From JAHELQ01 sp965603365 (lineage in GTDB: Bacteria > Acidobacteriota > Aminicenantia > UBA2199), in NCBI GenBank assembly GCA_965603365.1, contig CBFDCR010000053.1, positions 1 to 36,409 of the forward strand: 36,409 nucleotides of DNA, given 5' to 3'. The notes beneath the pieces are model-generated. The model was not told the origin of the DNA. It saw nothing but the letters and a program-made list of their open reading frames with translations, and made no database searches. Shown here in pieces: positions 25,208 to 33,358 of this stretch. The position numbers were made by a program, and so were the translations under genes. Positions within the stretch are counted from its first letter, which is position 1. Each line of letters starts with the position of its first letter.

Positions 25208-25411
25208 ATGAACGAGTGGTTGAAGAGCATTCCCCTTTATTGGGGAACCGTCATGGCAGTGGCGGGATTTGTGGCTATTTTGGTCTGGGCCTGGTTCCGT
25301 CCCCGGGACTATATCTTCCGGGGGGCAGCGGACCGGCGCTGGTGGCGGGATCTGCGCATCTGGGCCACGCTGCTGTTGATCCTGCAAATTGTCCTTTATT
25401 TGATCTTTTGA
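25208..25411 (+). CDS. Small membrane protein with two TM segments
   Basis: 67 residues: MNEWLKSIPLYWGTVMAVAG begins TM1 (about 10-29). The loop WFRPRDYIFRGAADRRWWRD is basic and likely cytoplasmic. TM2 is IWATLLLILQIVLYLIF (about 51-67), ending at the stop. GGGAGG lies a few bases before the start and the gene is 6 bp after the symporter, so it is surely in the same operon. It may be an accessory subunit of the symporter. The family is not recognised. Confidence 0.8.
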   Translation: MNEWLKSIPLYWGTVMAVAGFVAILVWAWFRPRDYIFRGAADRRWWRDLRIWATLLLILQIVLYLIF

Positions 25412-25429
25412 ATGAGTCGGGAGAAGACA

Positions 25430-25675
25430 ATGGCTGAGAGTAATCAATCGATAGAGTCTGAGAAGAAATTTGAGCCCCTGGAAATCATGGGTATCTTCTG
25501 GCTGGTGTTCGGCCTGATTGTCCTGATCTCCACCTTTTTTGTCGAGGCCGCGCCCCGGGTCCCCCTGGTACGGGGCGTGGTGACGAACATTATTGCCGGC
25601 TTGCTCTTGCTGGGGGCCGGTCTATTCTCGATTGTGAAGGCTGGGCGCAACCGGCGCAAGCAAAAAGAGGGTTAG
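25430..25675 (+). CDS. Small membrane protein with two TM segments
   Basis: 81 residues from ATG 25430, which has GGGAG 6 nt upstream; an in-frame ATG at 25412 lacks a ribosome-binding site. A charged cytoplasmic N-terminus (MAESNQSIESEKKFEPLE) is followed by TM1 (IMGIFWLVFGLIVLISTFFV), a short loop with PRVPLVRG and TM2 (VVTNIIAGLLLLGAGLFSIV), and a basic end KAGRNRRKQKEG. It is in the symporter operon. The family is not recognised. Confidence 0.75.
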   Translation: MAESNQSIESEKKFEPLEIMGIFWLVFGLIVLISTFFVEAAPRVPLVRGVVTNIIAGLLLLGAGLFSIVKAGRNRRKQKEG

Positions 25676-25693
25676 GGCCGCGGACAGGAGCAG

Positions 25694-26233
25694 ATGTACG
25701 TAACCGCCAGGGTATCGGAAGAGGAGGCCCGGCTTGGCCTTTCCCGGAAGCGGACTTTCTTGTCCCTAAAGAGTCGCCGTAAATCTGCACCCCCCGGAAG
25801 CGTTGAATTGATCTATTTGCCCTTTTACCTGTGTGAGGTGGAATGGGTGGGGGAGGCGGGTTCCCGGCAGGTGACGGTGGCCTTAGATGGGCTGCTGGGG
25901 GATAATTTATTTTTTGTCCCGGCTGACATGAATTACCGGGACAGAGTGGAACAGCCGGTATGCCCCTTTGTGCTGCCGGAGCCGGAGGCAAGGAGAATCG
26001 CCATGGAGCGATACCGCTGGCAGCAACTGGAACTGGGGCTGCGGCTGAAGCAGAAGGCCAGAGTGGGGAAGATTACCGGGGTGAAACAGATCTACTACCC
26101 CTTCTGGGTGGGCTATTTTCAACGAAAGAGGCGTTACGACTTCCGGCTCATCGATGCCGTCTCCGCCGAATCGCCGGGAGTGAAGACGCGCCGGCTCTTC
26201 TTAGCCGGCCTGCGCTATCTAAACAACACCTGA
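25694..26233 (+). CDS. Soluble protein of unknown function in the symporter operon
   Basis: 179 residues without signal or membrane segments. Two similar beta-rich blocks, ELIYLPFYLCEVEWV (about 38-52) and KQIYYPFWVGYFQRKRRYDFRLIDAVS (about 135-161), suggest a duplicated domain. Both have the pattern of proteins in which a Y-P-F-W/Y segment precedes a basic-aromatic strand. GGAG 4-5 nt upstream of ATG 25694 supports the start, and it follows the small membrane gene by 18 bp. Four genes from 23687 to 26233 thus form one unit. Its role is unknown. Confidence 0.72.
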   Translation: MYVTARVSEEEARLGLSRKRTFLSLKSRRKSAPPGSVELIYLPFYLCEVEWVGEAGSRQVTVALDGLLGDNLFFVPADMNYRDRVEQPVCPFVLPEPEARRIAMERYRWQQLELGLRLKQKARVGKITGVKQIYYPFWVGYFQRKRRYDFRLIDAVSAESPGVKTRRLFLAGLRYLNNT

Positions 26234-26242
26234 AAACCGGCC

Positions 26243-26806
26243 TTACAGGTCTTCGTCACCGATAATCATGAAGGGAAAATTGGCCTTATAGTCCATGAGC
26301 AGATGATAGGGGATCTGATTGCCGTGACAGTACAACACGTTTCGGACAAAATCGGGAATTCCTTCCAGCGTCTTCAGGCGGTTGTGGGTACAATCAAGGT
26401 CCCCATTTACCGATTTCGGCGCGCCTTTGAGGGAGGTCAACTCATTTTCGGAACAATCGAAACTGCCGTTTAACTTCGGGGGTGCCCCTTCCAGGGATGT
26501 CAGTCGATTATGACTGCATATAAACGATTTACCCACCCATTGGCTGGCTCCTTTGAGGGAGGTGAGTCGATTTTTGTGACAGAAAAAGGAGAAGCCCACC
26601 GATTGGGGGGAACCCTGTAATGAGTGCAGTTGGTTGTTGGAACAGTTGAAATCGCCTCTCACCCTGCCGAATTGAACCGGGATCTGGTTTAGATTCATAA
26701 AACTGATATCCACCGAACTGTTGACATCCACGGTGCCGTCGTCGTTAATTATATAATTTTCAACTTCCAACTCTTTGAGTTTGCTCTCAATATTCTTCTT
26801 ATCCAT
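26243..26806 (-). CDS. Leucine-rich-repeat-like protein
   Basis: 187 residues from ATG 26806, which has GGAG 9 nt upstream. After a 50-residue N-terminus come about six tandem units of 20-21 residues with consensus D/C-x-x-N-x-LTSLKGAPxxVxGxF, for instance CSHNRLTSLEGAPPKLNGSF and CSENELTSLKGAPKSVNGDL. Each unit has a conserved Cys/Asn pair. This matches short LRR-like arrays found in bacteria and in phage-type genes. There is no signal peptide, so it is likely cytoplasmic. A protein-protein interaction role is expected; partners are unknown. Confidence 0.8.
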   Translation of the reverse strand: MDKKNIESKLKELEVENYIINDDGTVDVNSSVDISFMNLNQIPVQFGRVRGDFNCSNNQLHSLQGSPQSVGFSFFCHKNRLTSLKGASQWVGKSFICSHNRLTSLEGAPPKLNGSFDCSENELTSLKGAPKSVNGDLDCTHNRLKTLEGIPDFVRNVLYCHGNQIPYHLLMDYKANFPFMIIGDEDL

Positions 26807-26960
26807 AATTAATACTCCTGCTTCCTTTATAACGGAAAAAAGATTTTTTGGCAAGGGTTTAAGATAAAAATGATGAAGTTTCTTGCGGTATCAGAGATTG
26901 GTGCGGCGGGTTGATCTTTTGGCTTTTTTGTGGTATCCAATGATCTTGAAAGGGAAAGAC

Positions 26961-28160
26961 ATGACTGAGCAGTTGTATTATGATGATGTAAAAACGGCTG
27001 AATTCGAGGCCCGGGTCGTGGAGGCCGTGAAGGAGAAGAAGGGCTGGCGCCTGGTCCTGGATAGGACCTATTTCTACCCCGAAGGGGGCGGCCAGCCGGC
27101 CGATAAAGGCTGGATCAACGGTGTGCCGGTAACGGATGTCCGCAAAGAGGGAGATGTGATCTACCACTATGTGGCCGAAGACCCCGGACAGGGTATGGTC
27201 AGGGCAAAGATCGACCAGGCCTGGCGCCGGGATTTTATGCAGCAGCACACGGGCCAGCATATTATTTCCGCCGCCCTGTGGCAGGTGGGCAACTACAAGA
27301 CCCTGTCGGTGCACATGGGCACCGACACCACTACCATCGAGATCGAGGCCCCGGACATCCCGGAGGAGGATATAATCGGGGTAGAGAGACTGGCCAACCA
27401 GGTCATTCAGCGGGATTTAGCCGTCGGCGCGCGCCGCACCGATCAGCGGCAACTGGATCAATTCTCCCTGCGCAAGCCCACCGAGCGGCAGGGGGATATC
27501 CGGCTGGTCGAGGTGGGGGATTTCGACTGCGTGGCCTGCGGCGGCCTGCACCTGGAGCGCACCCGGGAGGTGGGCTTAATCAAGGCCGTGGGCAGCGAAA
27601 AGATCCGCGGCCATGTGCGGCTGATCTGGAAGATCGGTGACCGGGCCTATGAAGACTACACCCAGAAAGACCGGATCATTGCCCGGCTGCGCCCGGTGCT
27701 GGATACCCACCAGGAAGAGTTTTTCCAGAAGGTTAAAACCCTCCGGCAGGAGCTGTCGGACATCAAAGCAAAGTACAGTGGGATGGAGAGCCGCTTAGCC
27801 GAGCTGATGGCCCAGCAGGTCTTACAAGTCCGGCGGCACCTGGACCCGCGGGGCCGCTTGCTTATCGGTCAACCCTTTAAATCGGAAGATAACCACCTGC
27901 TCAAGAAGATAATGAAAAACCTCTTGAAGAGAGAGTCTGTGCTGGTCTGCCTGGTCAATATATGGCCCGACAAACTTCAATGGCACATTGGCTGTTCCGA
28001 TAACGTCACCTTTCCCTTTGACAGCGTCAAGGCCGAACTGTTGTCCCCCATAGACGGCAGAGGCGGCGGCCGTCACCCCCTGTGGCAGGGAACCGGCACC
28101 AAACCCGACCGCGCCCCCGACTTCATCGACAAATTCATTAACCTGGCTATCAAGCATTAA
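26961..28160 (+). CDS. AlaX-type alanyl-tRNA editing protein with DHHA1-like C-terminus
   Basis: 399 residues from ATG 26961 (AAGGGAAAG upstream), chosen over an in-frame ATG at 26883 that lacks a ribosome-binding site. The editing domain shows TYFYPEGGGQPADKG, the zinc ligands His96 and His100 in HTGQHIIS, and Cys193 and His197 in CGGLHL. This is the fold that hydrolyses Ser- or Gly-tRNA(Ala). A coiled segment (about 240-290) leads to a C-terminal domain with IDGRGGGRHPLWQGTG, the DHHA1-type signature. There is no aminoacylation domain, so it is a free-standing long AlaX. Confidence 0.9.
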   Translation: MTEQLYYDDVKTAEFEARVVEAVKEKKGWRLVLDRTYFYPEGGGQPADKGWINGVPVTDVRKEGDVIYHYVAEDPGQGMVRAKIDQAWRRDFMQQHTGQHIISAALWQVGNYKTLSVHMGTDTTTIEIEAPDIPEEDIIGVERLANQVIQRDLAVGARRTDQRQLDQFSLRKPTERQGDIRLVEVGDFDCVACGGLHLERTREVGLIKAVGSEKIRGHVRLIWKIGDRAYEDYTQKDRIIARLRPVLDTHQEEFFQKVKTLRQELSDIKAKYSGMESRLAELMAQQVLQVRRHLDPRGRLLIGQPFKSEDNHLLKKIMKNLLKRESVLVCLVNIWPDKLQWHIGCSDNVTFPFDSVKAELLSPIDGRGGGRHPLWQGTGTKPDRAPDFIDKFINLAIKH

Positions 28161-28179
28161 TCAGAAATCTTTGTGGTAC

Positions 28180-28208
28180 TTGAAAAATGGTATGAAAGGG
28201 TATATGAT
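28180..28208 (+). promoter_or_regulatory. Predicted promoter of cas6
   Basis: TTGAAA at 28180-28185 and TATGAT at 28203-28208 are spaced by 17 bp. It lies 45 bp upstream of the cas6 ATG. The same hexamers and spacing recur upstream of cas3. Confidence 0.65.
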
Positions 28209-28252
28209 GATCATCCGGGTACAAACATGGGCCTGGAAACGGATGGATTCAG

Positions 28253-29026
28253 ATGCGGGTCAAGTTTACGTTTGATATTCCCGATGGAAAGCTGGAATTG
28301 CCGGTTCACTACAACCATGCTGTCCAGTCCATGATCTATGCCAGCCTCTCCCGGCAGTTGGCCGATTTTTTGCATACCAGGGGGTTTCCCTTTGAAAAGC
28401 GCCTATTTCGCCTGTTTACCTTTTCCCGCTTGAGCGGCAGATACCGGATATACAGGGGGGGCGAGTCGGGGCACACTACCATCGTATTTTCCGACACCGT
28501 CTCCTTCTACCTCTCTTCCCCCTATGAAGACATTCTCCAGCAATTCGCCACCTCCATGCTCACCGGCACCCAGGTCATCTTGAACCGCCGCTGCCTCTTC
28601 CTCTCATCGGTGGAGGTGCTGACTCCGCCGGTATTAAACCATACCCCCTGCCGGGTCAAGATGCTCTCCCCCTTAGTCATCCGCTCCACCCTCTATACCC
28701 CGGAGGGAACCAAAAAGACCTACTACTATTCGCCCCTGGAGGCGGAGTTCTCCCCCTTGATTGCCAGAAATCTCCTCAAGAAATACCAGGCCTTTTATCA
28801 CTGCCTGCCGGACAATACCGCTATGGAGATTCGGCCCCACCGGTTCTCGCCGGAGCGCAACCGCCGCCAGATGAGTTACAAGGGGTTTGCCATCACCGCC
28901 TGGGACGGCATCTACGAGCTCTCCGGCTCCGCCCAGTTAATACGCTTTGGCTGGGACTGCGGCTTAGGCGAACGCAGCAGCCAGGGCTTCGGCATGTTCG
29001 AGCCCTGGAAGGAGAAGAGTGATTGA
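28253..29026 (+). CDS. cas6: CRISPR-associated endoribonuclease Cas6
   Basis: 257 residues. The N-terminus reads MRVKFTFDIPDGKLELPVHY with NHAVQSMIYASL next, the Cas6 pattern in which His19 or His22 is a catalytic candidate. The C-terminal glycine-rich loop (GWDCGLGERSSQGFGMFEP) is the RAMP signature that binds the crRNA hairpin. Cas6 cuts precursor crRNA within repeats. The size (about 250) is normal. It is the first gene of the locus, with its own promoter, and is separated from the interference genes by about 200 bp. Confidence 0.92.
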   Translation: MRVKFTFDIPDGKLELPVHYNHAVQSMIYASLSRQLADFLHTRGFPFEKRLFRLFTFSRLSGRYRIYRGGESGHTTIVFSDTVSFYLSSPYEDILQQFATSMLTGTQVILNRRCLFLSSVEVLTPPVLNHTPCRVKMLSPLVIRSTLYTPEGTKKTYYYSPLEAEFSPLIARNLLKKYQAFYHCLPDNTAMEIRPHRFSPERNRRQMSYKGFAITAWDGIYELSGSAQLIRFGWDCGLGERSSQGFGMFEPWKEKSD

Positions 29027-29046
29027 AGAAAAAAATTTTTTTTCTT
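29026..29046. terminator. Possible AT-rich hairpin after cas6
   Basis: AAG plus seven A, eight T and CTT form a near-perfect 21-bp palindrome that begins at the last base of the cas6 stop. It could act as a weak bidirectional terminator, but the stem is purely A/T apart from one pair. It also overlaps the start of the cas3 promoter. Confidence 0.3.
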
Positions 29047-29073
29047 GAAAAAATAGGGGGAATCGATTATGAT
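29045..29073 (+). promoter_or_regulatory. Predicted promoter of the cas3-cas10d operon
   Basis: TTGAAA at 29045-29050 and TATGAT at 29068-29073 are separated by 17 bp, the same elements as upstream of cas6. Transcription would start near 29080 and cross the REP palindrome at 29183-29202 before reaching cas3. Confidence 0.65.
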
Positions 29074-29182
29074 TAAGGGTGCAAAACAATCTGCCAGGGG
29101 CAGATGGAGATAGAAGAATTATCTGGAGCATAGGCAATTGAAAGAGAATTTTTGGGCTTTTGGGGCACCTCGACTTTTGGAC

Positions 29183-29202
29183 GGGACGCAGATCTGCGTC
29201 CC
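29183..29202. repeat. REP palindrome, copy 2 (in the cas3 leader)
   Basis: The 20-bp perfect palindrome GGGACGCAGATCTGCGTCCC lies between the promoter at 29045 and the cas3 start. In the RNA leader it would form a stable hairpin that could affect readthrough or translation. Confidence 0.8.
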
Positions 29203-29223
29203 CTACATACTAAAACTCAAATA

Positions 29224-30816
29224 ATGGCTAAAAATACGATATTGAAAGTACTTCCCAGATTTTTAAAGAGAAAATCAAACGGGCTGAGCCCATTTCAAGA
29301 GGATGTGATAAATAGTTTTGGCAGAGAAAAAATTATCTTTCTCAACGCTCCTGTAGGTTCTGGAAAGAGCTTTATCGCCAGGAAATTACTGGAAAGTAAG
29401 GCATATGAGAGAACACCTATTGTATTTATATACCCGACAAAAGTACTAATGGAATGCCAGGTGAGCAGCCTGATTAAAGAGATTAAGAAACCGGGTGTAC
29501 GTGTTTGGCCTATAGATGAATTGGAAAAGGCCAGAATTAATCTATTATTATATTCGACGGACTCACTCGTTCAATACCTGAAAAAGACCGGTAATACGAT
29601 ATTTGAAAACAGGAGCAGCTTGTTAATGAAGTTGTTTTCCGATTTAAATTGGTTTTCGAAATTCGGGGCAATTGTGACCTCTCCAGAAGTCATACATTTA
29701 ATGAAAGAGAAAATTTACAAAGAAGCCAATCGGTTGTTATCGTTTTTACAGAATTCGACATTCATTTTCGATGAATTTCATTGTTATTATGGTCTCCAGA
29801 CTTTTTCTGATATGGTTGATTTTATTTGCGAAAAATTGAATGGGAGAATAATATTATTATCAGCTACCCCGATTGTTGATGGCAATTTGCAGGAAATATT
29901 GGCTAAATATGATCATAAAACAATTGATTTTTATGAACATTCGGCAGGGACCAGATCAGATGTTTGTTTCAATTACAATTTAGATGTTGAAATAGACAGT
30001 TTCAATTATGCCAGGTTAGATTTAACGATGGAAAAATTGATTGATGTCATTCCGGGGATAGAAAAACCGGCTGTGATTATATTTGACAGCGTATTTCGCT
30101 TAAGGCATTTTAAAAGATTGATTGGGGATAATGTAAAATTTAATAAGTGTAAGTTTATAGAATGGAGCGGGATGAAGAAAGATTATCGGCCTACTCTGGA
30201 TAACGATACCATTGTCCTGGGAACGTCTTCTATAGAAGTGGGAATTGATATGAAATTCAAGAGTGGAATAATAGAAGCCAGGTATTGGCCTTCGGCCATT
30301 CAAAGAATTGCGCGGGTCGGTAGAAAAGCGGATGGTAATATCATACTCTTTGCCAGGAAGGATTTTTCACCCTTTATAAAGAGCGACGTATATGACAGGA
30401 CAGACTTTGAAGAGAATCTTTTAAAAAACGTGCTGAGTAATCCGAGGGAGAGTTTGTCCGATGGCATGAGTTTCAGGGGTACAAGCTATAATTTCCTCAT
30501 AAAGGATAATGATTTAAACGAGTTTTTTTGTTACAATGAGAACCTGTTTGCCATGTATGATATAGAAGATGAATATATTGATGATTGGAGAGGGCTTACT
30601 ACCCAGGAAAAAAGAGATGTATTGTTCGATTTTGGTTTAAATACAGACGATAAGGTCAATGACCTTTTGTTAAGGGATTTGATTATACCTTTTTGGGGAG
30701 TTGTTAAAGGGCATCTAAAAAACAGTTATGAGTATCTGGATCATTCGGATATTGAAGGCCCCAATAAAAATAGAGATGAGCTGGTGATTAAAGGACGTGT
30801 CTTTTATGGAGGCTGA
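29224..30816 (+). CDS. cas3: Cas3 helicase (type I-D form, no HD domain)
   Basis: 530 residues from ATG 29224. It is an SF2 helicase: Walker A APVGSGKS (42-49), DEFH at 183-186 (DExH box), LLSATP near 212, and motif VI QRIARVGR at 360-367. There is no HD nuclease domain; in type I-D systems the HD domain sits on Cas10d, as in the next gene. The longer frame from 29152 translates the REP palindrome (GRDADLRPLH) and is not used. No clear ribosome-binding site precedes 29224. The next gene begins 3 bp after the stop. Confidence 0.85.
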   Translation: MAKNTILKVLPRFLKRKSNGLSPFQEDVINSFGREKIIFLNAPVGSGKSFIARKLLESKAYERTPIVFIYPTKVLMECQVSSLIKEIKKPGVRVWPIDELEKARINLLLYSTDSLVQYLKKTGNTIFENRSSLLMKLFSDLNWFSKFGAIVTSPEVIHLMKEKIYKEANRLLSFLQNSTFIFDEFHCYYGLQTFSDMVDFICEKLNGRIILLSATPIVDGNLQEILAKYDHKTIDFYEHSAGTRSDVCFNYNLDVEIDSFNYARLDLTMEKLIDVIPGIEKPAVIIFDSVFRLRHFKRLIGDNVKFNKCKFIEWSGMKKDYRPTLDNDTIVLGTSSIEVGIDMKFKSGIIEARYWPSAIQRIARVGRKADGNIILFARKDFSPFIKSDVYDRTDFEENLLKNVLSNPRESLSDGMSFRGTSYNFLIKDNDLNEFFCYNENLFAMYDIEDEYIDDWRGLTTQEKRDVLFDFGLNTDDKVNDLLLRDLIIPFWGVVKGHLKNSYEYLDHSDIEGPNKNRDELVIKGRVFYGG

Positions 30817-30819
30817 GTG

Positions 30820-32961
30820 ATGAATATCAATGAGATTAGAAGAGTGTTGGAGCCTCAATTTGGATTTATGGGAAAGTCTCGTGGGGAACCTTTGTTTTTT
30901 CACAGTTTTGCCGTCTGGGCTGTTTTAGACAAAATGTTGAAGTACTGCCCATCGGTTGATGAGAAGGAGAGAAAAATACTCTATTTTGCGGCATTGTTAC
31001 ATGACATCGGTAAAATGAATCAAGATTGGCAGCAGGCAATAAAGTCTGATATGGACACACTACCTGCCCATAAGGTAACGGATGAAAATATTATTGCGGA
31101 ATATTTAAAAAATATCGAACTTGATGACGAGCTCAGGCCTACAGATGAGGAATTGAAGAATATTACGGATATCATAAGAACGCATCACCACTGTTCAGAT
31201 AAAGATCTTTACGAGATTTCGACCACCGGGAGCGGATTTTTTTCTTCGCTTTTGATACACGCAGATCGATTGGCTTCGATGGAATATATCTCATATGAAA
31301 CTTTAAATAAAATCATGACGATCTATGAAGGCAAAGTTCAGTTTGCTTCGGTTGAATATTCTCGCTTCTCATCGCCTACAACAATATTGATTATCGATAC
31401 AGTGGTGGAGCAATTTAAAAAAGAGGGCTGGGACGTTTTACTTTTTTTGGAAAACAGTATTTTATTTATCGGGGATGCCAACCTTCAGATCCCCGAAAAA
31501 ACGGCAATCATTGAAATCATTTTTCAGGGGGTGTTAGAAAGGTCCTTAGAATTCCAGGACTCGACTCCCAGGTCTTTAACTCGCGATCACCTGGTATTAC
31601 TGTCAAAGGAATATCCGGGCTTATTTCTTAAGTGCCATAAAAAGAGTATAATGGATGCGTTGGGGAATGTGGATAATAAATATTTGGTCTTTTTTAAGCT
31701 GCTCAGAGATATACTATTTTCCAAAGGATTGATCAAAGAGGCCAGAGATAAACCTTTTCTGGAAATTCTCAATTGTGCCAACAGCCCAAGTTCCCATAAA
31801 TATGTCAAACAAAAGATAGTAGAACTTGGTTTTGAACCGTTGGAAAAAGTGAATCATCAGACATTAGAAGCGGTTTTTAAGACAGTTGTGCTGTCTGATT
31901 GTATTCCTGAAAGTCTCAATGATCTTATTGATAGATATCCGGCAGAGAAGATCCGGGATTTAAAACCTGCTGATTTATTTATTATATTGGAAACCCTATC
32001 GAACTTACCATCCAGGAATAAAATCGAAGTCGCCGCATCTCTGAAAGAGTACTTAAATGGAATCATATCGATGGAGGAGGAGATAGACTTCGAGAAATAT
32101 GCCCTGGATATTTTTCGGAAATACAAAGAATATAAAAAGACTCAAAAGGCAGAAAAAGGGTGCTGCGAAATCTGCGGATGCCCGGTTGCCTCAAAGATGC
32201 AGCCCAAATTGAATTTGTCCCGATCCGGTAAGGCTTTTTCCCAGATAAAAACAGCCGATGATTATAGGGGTATATGCGCCTTTTGTGGATATGACAATTT
32301 GAGTGTAAGAAGAGGACAAAAAATCAGGGTTTTCCTGCGATTGGAAACAAAGGTTCCCCCTATGTTGAATTATGCGGATGAAATTAAGAGGCTGGTGAAT
32401 ATCATAAACAGTGGAATAAAGAATCCATATTCGATACGAAGATTTAAGGAGGTATTTCAACTCTCGGGCATTCCTGTCCCGGACAGGATTGAAATCCCCG
32501 TATCCAACCGGGAACCCGATTTAGATCCTGAAAAAATATCGGTATGGGAAAAGGGGATTTTGTATGAAATTGACAGCCTTGATAAAAAGGATTTTTCACC
32601 CAAAGATGTCAGGGCAAAGTATGGAGGTTTATATCACCTCTTAAGAATGATGGGGTTTGGCGTCTCGATTGGAACCGAAGAGCAGGAATTACTGGTGGGG
32701 GAGAACATAGAGTCCAATGAAAGAAGTTATTATAAGTCATTGGCCACTGTACTATTGGCAGCCATCTTGAAAAAGAAGATATCGAAAAAGAAGAGGTTAT
32801 ATCTGTTTTCACAAAATTTGATCGAAAAATCCCCCAGCATTATGATCACCAACATCGGGGAGTCCCTTGAGAAAGGGAGGATAACAAATGATTTTATTAA
32901 ATGCTTTTTCAGGTACTTGAAACAAAGTCTATTAACGGAGGGTAAAGATGAGAGAATTTAA
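30820..32961 (+). CDS. cas10d: Cas10d (Csc3) with N-terminal HD nuclease
   Basis: 713 residues from ATG 30820 (GGAGG 7 nt upstream; the in-frame GTG at 30817 is too close). The HD domain spans about 20-160: HSFAVWAV, HDIGK with His61-Asp62, THHHC and HADRLAS. A zinc-binding region has CCEICGC at 448-454 and CAFC at 486-489. The remaining C-terminal part is a degenerate palm-like region without a GGDD motif that I can see. This is the large subunit of type I-D Cascade and supplies the target-DNA nuclease. It is shorter than typical Cas10d; the C-terminal helical part seems to be encoded separately in the next gene. Confidence 0.82.
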   Translation: MNINEIRRVLEPQFGFMGKSRGEPLFFHSFAVWAVLDKMLKYCPSVDEKERKILYFAALLHDIGKMNQDWQQAIKSDMDTLPAHKVTDENIIAEYLKNIELDDELRPTDEELKNITDIIRTHHHCSDKDLYEISTTGSGFFSSLLIHADRLASMEYISYETLNKIMTIYEGKVQFASVEYSRFSSPTTILIIDTVVEQFKKEGWDVLLFLENSILFIGDANLQIPEKTAIIEIIFQGVLERSLEFQDSTPRSLTRDHLVLLSKEYPGLFLKCHKKSIMDALGNVDNKYLVFFKLLRDILFSKGLIKEARDKPFLEILNCANSPSSHKYVKQKIVELGFEPLEKVNHQTLEAVFKTVVLSDCIPESLNDLIDRYPAEKIRDLKPADLFIILETLSNLPSRNKIEVAASLKEYLNGIISMEEEIDFEKYALDIFRKYKEYKKTQKAEKGCCEICGCPVASKMQPKLNLSRSGKAFSQIKTADDYRGICAFCGYDNLSVRRGQKIRVFLRLETKVPPMLNYADEIKRLVNIINSGIKNPYSIRRFKEVFQLSGIPVPDRIEIPVSNREPDLDPEKISVWEKGILYEIDSLDKKDFSPKDVRAKYGGLYHLLRMMGFGVSIGTEEQELLVGENIESNERSYYKSLATVLLAAILKKKISKKKRLYLFSQNLIEKSPSIMITNIGESLEKGRITNDFIKCFFRYLKQSLLTEGKDERI

Positions 32962-33358
32962 ATTAGATGATTTGTTAAAAAAAGCCGCTTTGCTTTCAGA
33001 TAAAGATAAAGGGATACCCCATTTTTGTGTTGACCCTGAATTCAGAAAAAACTTCTGGAAAAACCTGTCCAAACATGGGACCACCAAACCGATGGCTCAA
33101 GCCTTAAATGCCATCATGTCCGGCCGCAGTTTTGACGAAGCTATCGAACGTTTTTTGCGGAATATTACCAGGAAAATTCCTAAAGAAGAAATGGCTGACC
33201 TCAATGGTTTTGTCGTCGAGGTCAAAGAGATATTAAAAGAGTTTTATGATCTGAAAAGCAGGAATGTTACCGAGTTTATAAGTGCTAAAAATTCGTTTCT
33301 TTCCGCTATATTTATCTTTACCAGGTATCAAGATTTAAGGGAGGTCATCAATGAATAG
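32948..33358 (+). CDS. Small helical cas gene, candidate stand-alone Cas11d
   Basis: 136 residues, nearly all predicted helical: MREFKLDDLLKKAALL, then FVVEVKEILKEFYDLK and SAKNSFLSAIFIFTRYQD. The position (between cas10d and csc2), small size and helical nature fit a Cascade small subunit (Cas11). In studied type I-D systems Cas11d arises from internal translation at the 3' end of cas10d; here a separate gene begins 14 bp before the cas10d stop in another frame, behind a strong GGAGGG. It could equally be the split C-terminus of Cas10d. I do not recognise it by direct similarity. Confidence 0.6.
   Translation: MREFKLDDLLKKAALLSDKDKGIPHFCVDPEFRKNFWKNLSKHGTTKPMAQALNAIMSGRSFDEAIERFLRNITRKIPKEEMADLNGFVVEVKEILKEFYDLKSRNVTEFISAKNSFLSAIFIFTRYQDLREVINE

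Noticed and set aside
24430..25437. 335-codon plus-strand frame and 291-codon minus-strand frame across the symporter gene
   Set aside because: Both overlap a well-supported SSS gene in other frames and show the composition typical of shadow frames in GC-rich DNA.
29075..29116. Tiny frame after the cas3 promoter
   Set aside because: Only 14 codons with no ribosome-binding site; likely leader sequence.
29152..29223. Upstream extension of cas3 by 24 codons
   Set aside because: The extension translates the REP palindrome, has no ribosome-binding site and is not expected in Cas3.
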